Of a stretch of DNA of 64,000 nucleotides, positions 1 to 11,647 are shown piece after piece (the first letter of the stretch is position 1; each line of letters opens with the position of its first letter). The notes below the pieces were generated by a model. The model was given only the letters and a program-made list of their open reading frames with translations, was not told the origin of the DNA and ran no database searches. The DNA is from Omphalotus guepiniiformis. Taxonomy: Eukaryota > Basidiomycota > Agaricomycetes > Agaricales > Omphalotaceae. Location: contig JAQOOI010000073.1 of the NCBI GenBank assembly GCA_028554645.1, positions 248,001 to 312,000 of the forward strand, written 5' to 3'. Both the position numbers and the translations under genes were made by a program.

Positions 1-289
1 AGCCATGCCTGATGGATGAATACAATGGACTATCGATAAGCTCAACGTATTACGAAACAGTATGGGGCAAAAAACGCTATGAACTATGTAGCAGAAGCAG
101 AAAGACCGAACGACCAAACTATGTACTTGGTACGACCCATCATAAACTAGAACGGGTGGAACAAAATGCATATGCATATGCTATACATTAGTAAACCTAA
201 CAACAACCGCCAGTAACACACACAAGAAAGAACGAAACGAAACGATAAGAAAATTTCCTCCGTACAACGTACACCCAGCGCTATTTCTT

Positions 290-1849
290 TTAGCCCCTCC
301 TCGCACTCCTCCAGGTATTCCCACCACCTCCTTGAGCCCCACCAATTCCAATCCCAAAGCTTCCAAACGCTCCACCACCAGCACCAGCACTCATCGGCGG
401 AGGCTGATCAACAGGCGAAAACCCCCCATTAGTCCCTCCGACCCCAATCCCTCCAATCGACCGTGTATGCGCATGCCCCCCACCTCCTCCTCCACCCTGC
501 GCCTGCGCACCACCCTGCGGCCCAGCAAACGACGACCGATAAGAAGTAACAGGCAACGCCTGAATCGACAAAAACTTATTCGGCAACGGCCTATCATCAG
601 TATTATACTGAAACTCCAACCCAATCCCATCAGCTTCACCAACATCAAGTAGCTTTACCAGTTTTTTCCCTATCCCATTCAACTTTTCAACCTCATCCTT
701 CTTTCGTGTCCATACTTGTATCCTATCAACTTTGCTTCTCAAACTGACAACCGCTCCGCAAATTTCATCTCCTCCTTCTTCGAGTTCTTCACCAACGAGA
801 GCCATCGTAAGCCATTTCCAACACCTATCGAGCAGTTCGGGGTTATTCTTCATCGTTAAAACCCATTTACCACCGTTGGCGTTGGAAGGGTCTTCCCACA
901 TTGGTTTGATACCGGCTTTAAAGAGGTGGTAGTTGGAGTTACGTTCGAGTTTAGAGGGTGGTTTTAACCAGTTGAAATAACGACAGAATTGCTCGACAGT
1001 GGTGAAAGTTCCGATGACTGTTAATCCAGCTTCGTAGTCTGTAGACTCGGGGGGTTGAGTGGGGAAGGGGAATGTGCCATCTGGGGATGTCGCAGAGGAT
1101 GGTTGCGAAGCCGAAGCCGGGGCCGCTGAGGCCAAAGCAGCAGCAGAACCCAAAGAAGCAGAAGCGGGGTTATTGGTAGCGGGGGTAAAAGGGAATTTAG
1201 ATTTCGTATCATGATAGATAGTCCAAGGAAACTGTAAAGGATGTTCAGGTGCTTTCATCGGTACACCAGGTGTCTTTGGATCCTCAATCATCTCCGCTTC
1301 AGGTGGTTTAGCACTCCCATCGATACTCAACGCTCGTGCTTTCTCCCTTTGCACACGAGCAGTTATAGCATCAAGACTTGGAATGTTTTTATACCCCACT
1401 TTCACTTTTCTCTCCACTGCAGCGACACCGGATGTTTCTTCGTTGAATTTGGCTAGTTTCTCCGATGTTAGCTGTTCGCCTTCGTTGGTAGAACCGTTTT
1501 CGTTTGAAGGCGTTGTACTGTTGGGAGGAGAAACGGAAACGGACATCGCAGAAGGCGAAGCAGTTCGAGTAAAAGGTGGATTAACAGCTGTCGAATCCTG
1601 AGAAGAAGCGACGGTGGATAACGAGGCATTGCTCGTCGTGCGAAGGATCGATGCGGCTAGACGTGGTCGAGGAGCCGCTGTAGCGGTAGTCGTCGTCGTC
1701 GTATTTGACGACGATGAGGAAGAGGAAGAGACGCCGTTGGGGACGCCATTGATATTTATACGGGCAGCTAGTTGGTTTAAGGATGGAAGACGTCCGCCGC
1801 CTCCGACGGTAGAGGCGGGTTTGTGTGTATCGCTGGCTGTTGAGCTCAT
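290..1849 (-). CDS. eIF4E-family cap-binding protein, 4EHP/eIF4E2-like
   Basis: Uninterrupted 519-codon frame. The core (about residues 200-430) follows the eIF4E fold: HPLQFPW, IGTFTTVEQF, then HLFKAGIKPMWED and GGKW (the Trp-Glu of the cap-binding pocket), then GDEICGAVVSLR. The IGTF..VEQF, GIKPMWED and EICGAVVS blocks resemble the class II/III 4EHP type more than canonical eIF4E, and the Trp expected in KSKTW is replaced (KSKFPF). The family binds the mRNA 5' cap; 4EHP types often repress translation (known of the family, not shown here). The protein is far longer than the usual 200-250 residues because of a Ser/Thr-rich N-terminus and a Gly-rich C-terminal tail. The start is the first ATG of the frame. 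Confidence 0.88.
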   Translation of the reverse strand: MSSTASDTHKPASTVGGGGRLPSLNQLAARININGVPNGVSSSSSSSSNTTTTTTATAAPRPRLAASILRTTSNASLSTVASSQDSTAVNPPFTRTASPSAMSVSVSPPNSTTPSNENGSTNEGEQLTSEKLAKFNEETSGVAAVERKVKVGYKNIPSLDAITARVQREKARALSIDGSAKPPEAEMIEDPKTPGVPMKAPEHPLQFPWTIYHDTKSKFPFTPATNNPASASLGSAAALASAAPASASQPSSATSPDGTFPFPTQPPESTDYEAGLTVIGTFTTVEQFCRYFNWLKPPSKLERNSNYHLFKAGIKPMWEDPSNANGGKWVLTMKNNPELLDRCWKWLTMALVGEELEEGGDEICGAVVSLRSKVDRIQVWTRKKDEVEKLNGIGKKLVKLLDVGEADGIGLEFQYNTDDRPLPNKFLSIQALPVTSYRSSFAGPQGGAQAQGGGGGGGHAHTRSIGGIGVGGTNGGFSPVDQPPPMSAGAGGGAFGSFGIGIGGAQGGGGNTWRSARRG

Positions 1850-2785
1850 TTATCGTCGTCGTCGTCGATTACAAGCGCAAGCTTTTAACCGAGGCTGGAT
1901 CTTCCCGCTTGATCATGTGGATTGATACTTGTTTGGCTATGGCTATACCTTGATTTGAAAGTGCGATGTTGCCGCAGCTCGGCACGATTACAAGTCACTG
2001 GAGTAGAATGAATCAATTCATTTTTTCCTCGATGACCATTGTTCATCCATGTACATAGATTATAAGTTTCCCGTTTAGCTTATCCTGTACAAGGAGTCCA
2101 GGTGTACCGTTGAAAGTTTTACATATCCGGCTTACAGCGGCAAATGTCGGAGCTTGAAAATCTGAGGAAATGTTTTTGGAGGCAAGCGCCGAGATACCGC
2201 AACAACCGTTGGAACCCCTCCGAGTCCGACGATGGATATTGGTCCTTGTTCAGCAACCTGTTGTTACCTGAGGCCAAGGCAGTCCAGAGATACCACCTAA
2301 CACGTTCCGGATACACGGGCTCAGCGAGTTGAAACTAAGAATCTTCGTGATGTATGATGATATTGCCGTAGGCTGTACCGGTACGTCGAAGTCGGAGGAA
2401 ACATCAGAGAAAAATTCCGAGGTTCCGTGTGTGACTGAGTCCAGTGGGATTCGGGATGTATCATGTATCATTGTATGACGCATATATACGCTTCGCGCGG
2501 TGAGAGGTTATTGAATTTATTTCATCTATTCCGAGTATATTAGGAGTTCCAACGAAGACGGTGTAAACTGTAAGAATAAATCTTTACAGTACGGAGTGCG
2601 AGAAGGAATGAATCTAGAGCGAGCGCGTGTCATGCCCACCCCTCGTAAACGCGTGAGGTAGAACGAACACAGAACTAGCGACTAGAAAGAAGTCGAGTCA
2701 GACAAGACGTCCGAATCCAAACAGCACAATGCACACACCTCCAAAGGACCAGACCGAGTCAGAGCGTAACTCGCTCACTCGCTCG
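1850..2785. other. Intergenic region, no recognisable gene
   Basis: Contains the upstream region of the eIF4E-like gene (a run of GTCGTC repeats just before its ATG) and the 3' flank of the L33 gene. Short open frames occur on both strands but none has recognisable domains or splice-linked extensions. No tRNA-like cloverleaf was seen. Confidence 0.5.
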
Positions 2786-3114
2786 TTATCCCTTCTTTGA
2801 CTTTTTACTCTCGACGAATAACACCCTTCTCTTCACTAAATACACGAGAAACACAAGAACACAAAGACGCCATGTCAGAGGAGTTTAGTGAGCATGAAAA
2901 CGACGTGGGGTTAACGGTTGACATACCCTTTGGATCATATTTCACAGCTGACAGTGGTAAACCTTGACGAACGCGTTGGGTAGTGTAGAAGAAGCCTGTT
3001 CGGGCTGTTGATATGAGACGGACGATTATTGTTCTGTAAAGTGAGAACAGATATTAATGCTTAATGCAAGATCTCGAGAGAAGGAAACTTTTACCTTGCT
3101 TTAGCCTTAGCCAT
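2786..3114 (-). CDS. mrpl33: Mitochondrial ribosomal protein bL33m
   Basis: Three exons, 3114-3095, 3033-2927 and 2835-2786, joined at GT-AG sites, give a 58-residue protein. It begins [15 protein letters not shown], continues [12 protein letters not shown] and ends [16 protein letters not shown], the layout of bacterial and mitochondrial L33 (large-subunit protein near the tRNA exit site). Length matches the family (50-60 residues). The phases (2, then 1) close perfectly, which supports the model. An out-of-frame ATG lies 8 nt upstream of the start (CGATGGAATGGC) and could lower initiation. It is divergently paired with EXO70. The gene is too fragmented to appear as a long open frame. Confidence 0.92.
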
Positions 3115-3270
3115 TCCATCGACTGGCGGTGAAGATGACGACGGGAGCCTCGAGGAGAAGAGGAAAATCGTGAGAAAGTTAGGCTTGGGGACAGAATTGG
3201 GCGGGGCGGGCGCTTCCTTGCGCTTCCTCTGGCGCTTACCTAGGTTGACAACAACCCTCAAGATCTCACA
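3115..3270. promoter_or_regulatory. Shared divergent promoter, mrpl33 / EXO70
   Basis: Only 156 bp separate the ATG of mrpl33 (-) from the ATG of EXO70 (+). Both genes must therefore start transcription within or very near this interval. No clear TATA box is visible; short GC-rich stretches are (GGCGGGGCGGGCGC near 3200). Confidence 0.6.
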
Positions 3271-5635
3271 ATGGACGACGAAACCGCAGAAATCGAATTA
3301 GTGAGCTTGAGTGTTCCCTGTATGTCTCTCAACTAACTCTTCATTTCGATGAGCTCGAGCAAAACCTCGCAAAGACACGACAAATCTCCCAAAGAATGAC
3401 ATGTAAGTGTCCACCCCATACTCTACTGTTAACGCCCTCAAGCTTATGTGACAAACTAGCTATCTTGAATAGTTTCGATACGCGTTTGGCGAAATTGGAG
3501 AAATCTATTTTGCCGTTGTATACTTCGACGCAGATATTGAATAGAAGGGCGAGTAGTACGTGTTATTAATTCGGCGTTTTGGGGTTGGGCTAACTGAGAT
3601 GTTTTGATAGATATCGAGAAAGCGTTGTTAAAGATTGATGAAGTTGCTAGTAATCATGAAGGAATAGCAGCTGAAGAAGCACTTATTCTACGAGGGTGAG
3701 TCTTCCTCCTCACATTCATGAACGCTATTAAATGAATCTGATCATTATCCAGCCCTCAACCAGGCCAGTTAGAATCCTACAAAGACGCCCTAGAACGTCT
3801 AAACGCCTCAATAGCCTTCAAATCCTCCGACCCTTCCTCAATCGATACAGCAAGACTAGTCGAAACCGGAGCAAAAAAACTAGCTCAACTATACACCAAA
3901 CTAGTCGCAGAAGGTTCTTCCGGTCCTTCACCCCAAGCAGATCAACCATCACCTTCAACCCCGCCTTTCCCATCCCAACTTCTCGTAACACTCCGTCCAC
4001 TCGTATCGTTCCTACGTACACTCCCAGTCCCAACAACACACCCCTCTCATCCAGCTGCTGCGTCGATTCTTTCAACGCTGAAAGAAGCTCAGAGGGGGTA
4101 CGCTGATATGCGTGGGACGTGGTCATGTAAATGTCTCGATCCTCATGCTAAATGGATTTTGGAACATGCATCAGAAACGGACCCTATACGATCAGGCTGT
4201 GATTTTGGCGAATGGACTAAAACGCTTCTTAGCGTTGCCAATGAGGAATACGCTCTCCTAACGGATTTACAAGTCCTTACAACCCCCGCACACACAGCGG
4301 CAGCATACAATACATTGCTTAACCCGATCCTTGTGTTGTTCGGTACGACAGTGACGAGTTTCGTTGCGTTCACGAAGAGGAGTTTACATAAATATGGGTT
4401 TATGGCTCTTGCTGCGTATGAGGGGTTGGTTAGGCTTCAAGGGTCTTGGGAGGAGGTTAGTAGGGTTCGAGGTGGTGGTGGCGGAGAAGGGGGTAGGAAG
4501 GAAGGTACGGAGTTTAAGGACGCTTTACAGAGCGTTAAGAGTGTTTGTATGAGGATGTTTCCGGAGAGTTTGGCGGATATCAAACTTTCCGCTGCTGCGG
4601 GTGCTGGGAAGGGTGGTGAGTTGAATGTGGGACTTTTGGATACTACCGTTCAGGTACGTTTTTGGATTTGGTGTTTGAATGATTGCTGATGGTTGTGTGT
4701 GTAGACGGTGCAGTTTTTGAATCGGATACCTGATGTTTTGGTCGCGACTGGGGAAATTTTGTTAACGCTGGGCGATGGGAAGTGGAAGATGGGTGAAGGG
4801 ATGCAAGTTGCTAAGCCGACTACAACTGGGGAGGTTGATCAACAGAGGGTTTTAGAGCATTACGTTTGTGTGTATCTTCCTTTCACCTTCGTTACACGCC
4901 AAACAAACTAATCTCACTCTCGCTTTTCTAGACGACATGGTCCTAACTATCGTAAACAGCCTAAACACTATATCCCGAACCCAACGTCGACCACCCTTCG
5001 ACTCAACCTTCCTCCTAAACAATATCTCCTACCTCCACCGAAACCTTTACACAACCCCCACCTCTCCAACTCTCCTCACATACCTATCAAAACCTACACG
5101 CGATATCCTAAACTCAAACCTCCGTACCGCCAAGTCCGGCTACTTTGATGCCAACTTCTCACCGCTCATGCAAGCGCTGACAGACGATCCGAATAGTAAA
5201 TCAGGTAGTGGGAGTAGTCGAGCTGCTACGAAAGAGAAATTTACGAGGTTTTATGATTTATTGGAGGAAGTTATTGAGAGGCATAAGGTTGCGAAGGTTC
5301 TTGATGATGATGAGGGTATGAGGAAGGAGATTGGGGGTGATGTGGTGAAGTTTTTGATTCCTAGTTTGAAGGCGTTCACGCAGAAGCAGAAGGAGAAGGA
5401 GTTTAGTAAGAGTATGTGTTTGGGGTTTTTTTTTTCACGAGTGAAATTTGTATTGACGATTTGTCTCTTCGTTCGTTCTCTTCAAATCTTTGTGATAGAT
5501 CCGCAGAAATGTACGTTTTATTGGTTCGTTGTGACTCTATATTGTACTGATCGTATTCGCTGCTCGCTGCTCTTTTCAGATATCAAGCTCTCAGCAGAAG
5601 CAGTTGAGAATCAGCTGAGGGCGATCTATCGATGA
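3271..5635 (+). CDS. EXO70: Exocyst complex subunit EXO70
   Basis: Nine exons can be placed: 3271-3300, 3354-3402, 3460-3555, 3611-3695, 3753-4653, 4705-4867, 4932-5411, 5499-5510 and 5580-5635. All splice phases agree and yield 623 residues, the normal Exo70 length. The N-terminus reads LEQNLAKTRQISQRM and SILNSFDTRL, the heptad-rich Exo70 start. The C-terminal domain contains YFDANFSPLMQAL and FTRFYDLLEEVIERH and ends NPQKYIKLSAEAVENQL. Exo70 tethers secretory vesicles to the plasma membrane by binding phosphoinositides and Rho GTPases. One exon is only 12 nt. Exon 6 must end at 4867 (GTGTGT donor); the earlier GTTTGT would put a stop in the next exon. Confidence 0.95.
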
Positions 5636-5927
5636 TTCCGCTCCAGCTGCTCCTCTACGAAAACTCGCGTGGATTCACTCCTGAATTCTCTGAGCTGCAT
5701 ATATGCAGTGTGCACTGCAATCTGGTACTGATGAGCAAATGTGGGATAGAGTGTATTGTATGATATGTAGTGATAGTAACATTATAATAGGTTTTCGATG
5801 CTGGGCTGGGCTCGGGATTCAATTCGGAGGAATTTGCGCATTGCGAAACGGCACTGCTTTGATTTTTGGACGTACGAGTTCCAAACTTTGAGCTTCGTCT
5901 CGGGTCTTCAATTGCCCATCGTCTTCA

Positions 5928-7615
5928 TCAATTACCCAATAACACGACTTCCTCCTCTTCGTCCTCCCCCTCAAGTCTCTCTTTAAACTCCCTCTCATAC
6001 ACTTCATTTCCCTCGACAAGTTTTTCCAACGCGCACGTCAATTTCAACCTCGGACACCCTCTTAACAGTTTCTCCACTGCTGCACTGGGTACCCTATACG
6101 CAGTCGGCGACTCGAACGATATGGCGATCACCTCGAGATTCCCGCACTCTCCTAATGCAGAGATGAGCTCTTCCGAAGGACACAACCGCACTGACGAAAT
6201 CTCAAAAGAGACATCGATATCTCTCAATGTATCCTTCTTCGACCTGACAAGCTTCGCAAGCGTCTCATTACACTCCTCTCCTTCTATCCCTTCCTCTAAC
6301 TGCAACTCCACCACCTCAATCGGAAACTTGAGCTCCGTGAGCATTCCCACTTCCGCAACCCCAACTGAGACACCACTAAGAACCAACTCAGTGAGACCAG
6401 AGAGGTGCTGTGCCACGATCCCAACGGCCTGTTTCCCGAAATTAGAACCGTGCTCGTTGTACTGCCTGATAGTCAAACGAGTGAGGCCACGGCACGAAGC
6501 AGCGAATTCGCGGAGAGGCTCAGCCTCGACGTGACATGAAAGGGAAAGTGAGGTGAGGGAAGGAGTATGCTTTGCTAGTGTGATAAGTTGTTCGCTGGTG
6601 AGGCAAGGTAGCGATCCAATTTCGAGGGAACGAAGAGAGCTACCGAGACCCTTTGAGATGGCCGGCCAGTACCACCCAAAGTCGTATACCCGTAGAGACG
6701 TAAGTTTCGTAAAAGGAATATGAGCATCGTCTGCGAGAATTGGGGTCGTACATAGCGCGGGTGTATAGGAGAATTTGGTAAGGGAGAGATCTTTCAGGTT
6801 AGGGAGGGATGAAAGCACAGCGTGAACTGTTCCGAGGAATGAGGGAGTTATAGGGTCTTCTTCGCCGGCGTCTCCACAGTGAAGAAGGAGACTCTCGATG
6901 TTCGGGCAAAGCTGTGCAATCTTGACAATAACCCGCTCATTCCACCCTCCAGACATCCTTCGGATCCTTAGACCTTTGACTTGAGAACCAAGGGAGTTAC
7001 TCAAGGCGCCAGAGATAGAAGCACCAAAAGCTAAACGAACTTGCTGCTTGACGGTATCGAGATCGCGGGGTAGATGCCACAGGGTACGATCAGCGACATT
7101 GTGGAAGGAACGAGAGACAGAGGCGACGGCATGGAGAGTGTTGCGTCCTTCTTGTGTTAATGGAGATATGTGTGAAAGTATTTCACTGAGAGTATCTGGT
7201 AAGGTGAGGACACTCTTTGCTGGAGTAAGAGATAAGTCCGTTGAGGCTGGCTCTATGACTTTTGAAGCGGTGGAAAGAGACTCGGAGGGGAGGGAGTAGG
7301 CAACTTGCGAAGCGATTTTTTCATCTGAAATGGAAATATCATCAGACCCAATGACAATCGTTCGAAACTGTGACAATGGGGATACATACCATCTAAAGCG
7401 CTGAGATACTTGTCAAACGTCTCTTTTTGTGCTCTTTCCCTGTCAACTGCAGGATCAAGAATTGATATCCAAAATTCGAGGGCAAGGCGTGCTCTTTCCC
7501 GTGAGATTTCAGCGCTAAGATTCCCGCTGTTGCTCAAGGCATTCTGTGTCGCCTCAACGGTATAAGCTATAAGAGACTGGTCTAAGAGATGGGGTGTAAG
7601 TTGGGAATCGGCCAT
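5928..7615 (-). CDS. F-box-like protein with leucine-rich repeats
   Basis: Two exons (7615-7390 and 7324-5928) joined by a 65 nt GT-AG intron give 540 residues. About residues 115-165 carry an F-box-like motif (LPDTLSEILSHI, then VASVSRSFHNVADRTLWH). The remainder shows LRR-like spacing (LTSLRVYDF, LRSLEIGSLPCL, LTSLSLSCHV, LTELVLSGVSV) and ends in a very acidic tail (EGEDEEEEVVLL). F-box proteins bring substrates to SCF ubiquitin ligases; this family is large in mushrooms and partners cannot be inferred. The start is the first ATG, 5 nt before an in-frame MADSQ context. Confidence 0.75.
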
Positions 7616-8983
7616 GGTGTCGTATGGATAGGATCTACCTGAGATGTAGGCCTATTTTAAAAGCTGTTGACCGCCAACAACGGCCGCGATGGCAGTGACG
7701 CCCTGGTGACGCCCCCTTGATATCTTTCACAATGCTACTGGAAGGAGATCAATATGAGCGCATATTTCGGCGAATATTCCAGGTGCGAGTGATCCAGTTG
7801 TAATGCTGGTGATCCAAGGCGATCCAGTACTCGAGGAGCACTTAGCCGCTTAGCCGACATGGCCGCCCAAAAAGCGGAAAATATCACATCACGCACGCGT
7901 CGCTTCAACGCGACTTGAAAATAGCAGGCCAGAATTAGTTGGTGGAGCATCATATCATCTGCCCAGCACCTGCAGAGCATCTAAGTTTTACTTGTATGTC
8001 TGTCCAAAAATGTTGTGTAATAATATTCCTGTGTACTCTTTTGTTTCTTACATCTCTGACATCTCAATCCATGATGAGGTTATTACATGTCATTAAGACT
8101 GATTTATCATTTTCTTGAAGAACTCAATTCAACCTCTTTTGATTACTGTGGAAAGAATGACTATGGCAGATCAGTGCTGAATCAATCACACTCCCGGGCC
8201 TTCAATAACCAGCAATAAACATGATGAAGCAACCTGTACACAGAACCAGACATTATGAGGGATCAGAAATTCAGAATCTGCAAAGTCAGAAGACAAAGCA
8301 ACTCTTACAAGTGGCAGAGCATTGAAGGGGGCATGGATGGAAGCTATAGCCTAGCACTTGTGGGATCTTTGTTGAGAATAATAATTTATGAAGTGAGTCA
8401 AGATGGGACCAAAACTAAATGGGTTCAAGGCAGGGAAAAATCAATACTAAAACACTCTTGTGTTCTGTTGCAGATTCACATGCTGTGTATAGTGCACACA
8501 AAATCTTGAGATTGAAGATGCTGTGCTGAGATGCATCCTCAAAGTTAAACCACATCAACTTGTAGGTCCGAAACAAAGAAGGACTGGTACTAATTTTTGG
8601 GTATGGGCACTAATAATTGATACAACCCCATATAAATAAGTTTAGATGTATCAGATTCAAGAGGTGTACTTATATAGAACCAGAGTTCTGGCTTGTCAAG
8701 GTGCACAGGGATCAATCAAAGAAGTTGAGTGTCAGCTGTACGATATTACCCCTTGTATGTTATGATCTATTCTTCACACTACAAGGCAATATGTCACGTA
8801 AGCGAAATTACTTGCCTTTTGCTTCGAAATACTATTTATTTAGATTTATACATTTTCAAAGAAATTTAAAAAGTTTTTCGCACGTAAAAGTTGTGGCCTT
8901 TTGAGATAATTTTCAGTGACAATTTGAGGAGTATTCCACGTGACAAAGTGGGTGCAAAATACATGGCAACTTTGCCAATTTCT
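7616..8983. other. Gene-free AT-rich, CpG-poor region
   Basis: The first 350 bp are mixed composition. From about 7980 the sequence becomes AT-rich and nearly free of CpG. Only short frames are present, none with recognisable domains. A small palindrome (TGGCAA-CT-TTGCCA) lies at about 8964-8977. Confidence 0.45.
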
Positions 8984-9157
8984 CCTGTGACATTTATTAA
9001 AAATGTCGGCCGGGAAACTAAATGGGTAATCAACGGGCAATCAACGGTAGTCTGGGTTGCCCGTTGATTGCCCAATGACTGCCCGGTAGTTGCCCGGTGA
9101 CTGCCCGGTGATTGCCCATTTAGTTTCCCGGCCGACATTTTTAATAAATGTCACAGG
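8984..9157. mobile_element. Foldback (MITE-like) element with 43 bp perfect inverted repeats
   Basis: Arms 8984-9026 and 9115-9157 are exact reverse complements over 43 bp, beginning CCTGTGACATTTATTAAAAA and running into GGCCGGGAAACTAAATGGG. The 88 nt loop holds a second nested hairpin (GGGCAATCAACGG at 9035-9047 against CCGTTGATTGCCC at 9061-9073). It also holds several degenerate 10-11 bp units of the type TGCCCGGTGAC. No coding capacity and no obvious target-site duplication were found. Its GC-rich arms contrast with the AT-rich surroundings, suggesting an inserted non-autonomous element. Confidence 0.65.
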
Positions 9158-10180
9158 AAAGAAATGATGGTTTGCCGCCGGCAAACCTCAAGTAAGGCGA
9201 CTGGAATTGATCACACAAAACCCTTTATTTCACATGCAACAAAGCTTTATTTGTACAAGTCATATGTAAAGATCCAAACAATTATTATTTCCAAGCAAAT
9301 AGCGGCAAGTTTCCCATGCGGGAAACATTGCCCTGTTTGTAGTGTCAGAGAGATATCACCTATACCAATTATGTGGAGTGGAAAAAAGTTAGAAATGCAT
9401 GTAGTATAATCAATTCAATAAGCAGTACAGATCACTGTTGCATGCAGTCATCATATATAAGTCGAGATAAATGTGACTGAGATTAAGCAAATTACAGAAA
9501 TCATGACATTGCCTCTCCCAAGATCTAGAAGGTCTTAGCACTGCCATGGCTCATATATCATTCTGATTCTCTGATGCTAGAGCTGTTTTGATGAGCATAG
9601 CCTACTGAATTGTTATGTATTCCATTGTTTTGGCATGATCTAGAGAATCTATGTAATGCTATGGCACATCTTATACTATACTGATTTCCCAAACACAGAG
9701 CTCTTTCTATGGGCATAGCATACTAAAATATAAACTATACTAAAATATAAACTATACTAAGACACTATTCCGTCAGTTCTTGTACTCTTAATCATTCTGC
9801 ACATTTCCATATATTTTCTATATGCTAATGTCATCTAGTACAAGCAGAGAATTGCACAAACAGTTTTATAAATAGAGTTATATGTGAGATAATTGTGCTA
9901 CAAATATAGATGTTCAGCCTAGACAGTTGACACAGCTTCTCACATCACAGACTAATTTATCAATGACAAAACTTCCAAAGTAGAGTAGTAGTCAGATGCT
10001 AGTGAAACATGATGTACAAAAGAAATTATCTACTACTCTTAGATATCTTCTATGACATGCTGTACTGATCTTTATTTGAAAATAGTTCAAATTGATATCT
10101 GATTTCTATAAGACTGACACAGAGAAAAATGATAGGTGACATTGACAGTACTCTACTTTACAACAGTTCAAAGCTCCAAG
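9158..10180. other. Gene-free AT-rich region with small hairpins
   Basis: A 19 bp palindrome (GGTTTGCCG-C-CGGCAAACC) lies at about 9168-9186. A bulged hairpin at about 9303-9331 (GGCAAGTTTCCC / GGGAAACATTGCC) reuses the GGGAAAC motif of the foldback arms. From about 9510 the sequence resembles the flank of the second membrane-protein gene (around 11950 onward). No gene was recognised. Confidence 0.4.
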
Positions 10181-11647
10181 ATGACATCAGAAGAAGATGC
10201 TGCTCTTCTAGATATTGGCACTAGTATCATTGCTGACATCTGGGAGTTGTGTATACATGCACTTTTATTATGTGTGTATTTTCTGAATCATGCTTTATAC
10301 ATATCTGACCATATTTTGATAGTTCCATTGATTTTCTTTGGGTGTGTGATTGCATGGTCTTTTTGGCAAGCGACACTGGAATATGTGGGGAAATGTTTCT
10401 AATTATTTCTTTTTGAGGCATTCAGGCATCAAGGGCTGAAGAGAACACCACAGAAGATACTCTCTGCCCTTATATGTGTTCTCTGTCTTCTTTTTATCAT
10501 GGATATTGCTTTGGAACTTGGTGGAGTATTTCTTGGATATGACGAGTGGTTCATTCGAAACCCCTCACTTTCTCTGGACAAACGAGTTGCAAGAGCAGAT
10601 GTCTTGCTACAACCACTGGCAGTATTTGCTAACTTAGTAGGCACATTCAACGTAAGCCAATTTTACTCATCTATTTGTTCAAAAATTTGAATATATACCT
10701 GACAAGCTTCTTTTTGGTGATATGACTATTGCCTGGAGAGCCTGGGTAGTGTGGCCTGGAAATCTGTATATCAAGTTGGGCCTTCTTTTTACCATGCTAG
10801 CTAACATTGGTAAGATCTATTTCTTCTCAAACAATAAAATCTCACAAAGAATGCATAGGGCTAAACATTGCCAGTGCTATAGTTCTTGATCATCCAGATA
10901 GCAGTGAAAATTATAATGGACTCAATATAGCCAGCTTTGTTATCAGCTTTGCAGTGAATGTACTGGGAACAGGATTGATTTATATAAAGGCTTGGTTTAG
11001 TTTTTTCTCTTCAAAATTGTAAAAGTACTTATATTTTGGCTTAGGCAGCATCAAAAATATCTCTCTGGGCTTGGAAGAAAGAAGAAGACAGACATTCAGA
11101 GAATTTTTGCACTCATTGTGGAATCAGGACTTGCCTATGGCTTTATACAGGTGAAGGGTCTCATTCATAGATGTTGTAGTGTGCTCATAGCCTGCACCTT
11201 AGATGGTTTATATAGTGTTTCTATTGATATTGAATCAATTGCCAGATTTTGTGTCTAAAAGCAACACTGCTGTCTATCTTACACTTATTTTGAGTGCAAT
11301 TTTTGACTGTTCCTCAGTATGGATCCTGTACTGATTGTGATACAAACTTTCACTAATTATATACTCTACAGATAATATATCCCATTGCAGTTATTGCCTT
11401 GGTGAAATTCAGAAGATCTCCTATTGATGATACTGTGACAGAAATGTCCTCTCTCTCATTTAATAATAATAGAGGGCTAGCTGCAAACTCTACACTCACA
11501 ACATTGGAGTTTGCAGAGGGTTCCACACCAGTGTCTTCACATGTCCATGAGGGGTCATTGGGTGGAAGGAGCACTGTTTCAGGTGATGATAATTGTGATC
11601 ACCTTGGTGAAGTTGCAGAAGACAGTGGACAAAGATTCATGGAGTGA
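10181..11647 (+). CDS. Basidiomycete multi-pass membrane protein, copy A
   Basis: A multi-exon gene reconstructed from the ATG at 10181. A first intron of 51 nt (10272-10322) is followed by exons containing HQGLKRTPQKIL, DMTIAWRAWVVWP, GLNIASAIVL, LIVESGLAYGFIQ, LTLILSAIFDCSS and IIYPIAVIALVKFRRS, and by a Ser/Thr/acidic tail. Several 18-22 residue hydrophobic stretches suggest about seven membrane spans. The conserved D-x-x-x-x-WRAWVxWP segment is typical of a large, functionally uncharacterised mushroom membrane-protein family (recognised from the motif, not from a search). The junction before HQGLK does not resolve cleanly: the obvious TAT/GTGGGG donor is out of phase, and a GTCTTT donor near 10352 would fit. 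Confidence 0.65.
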
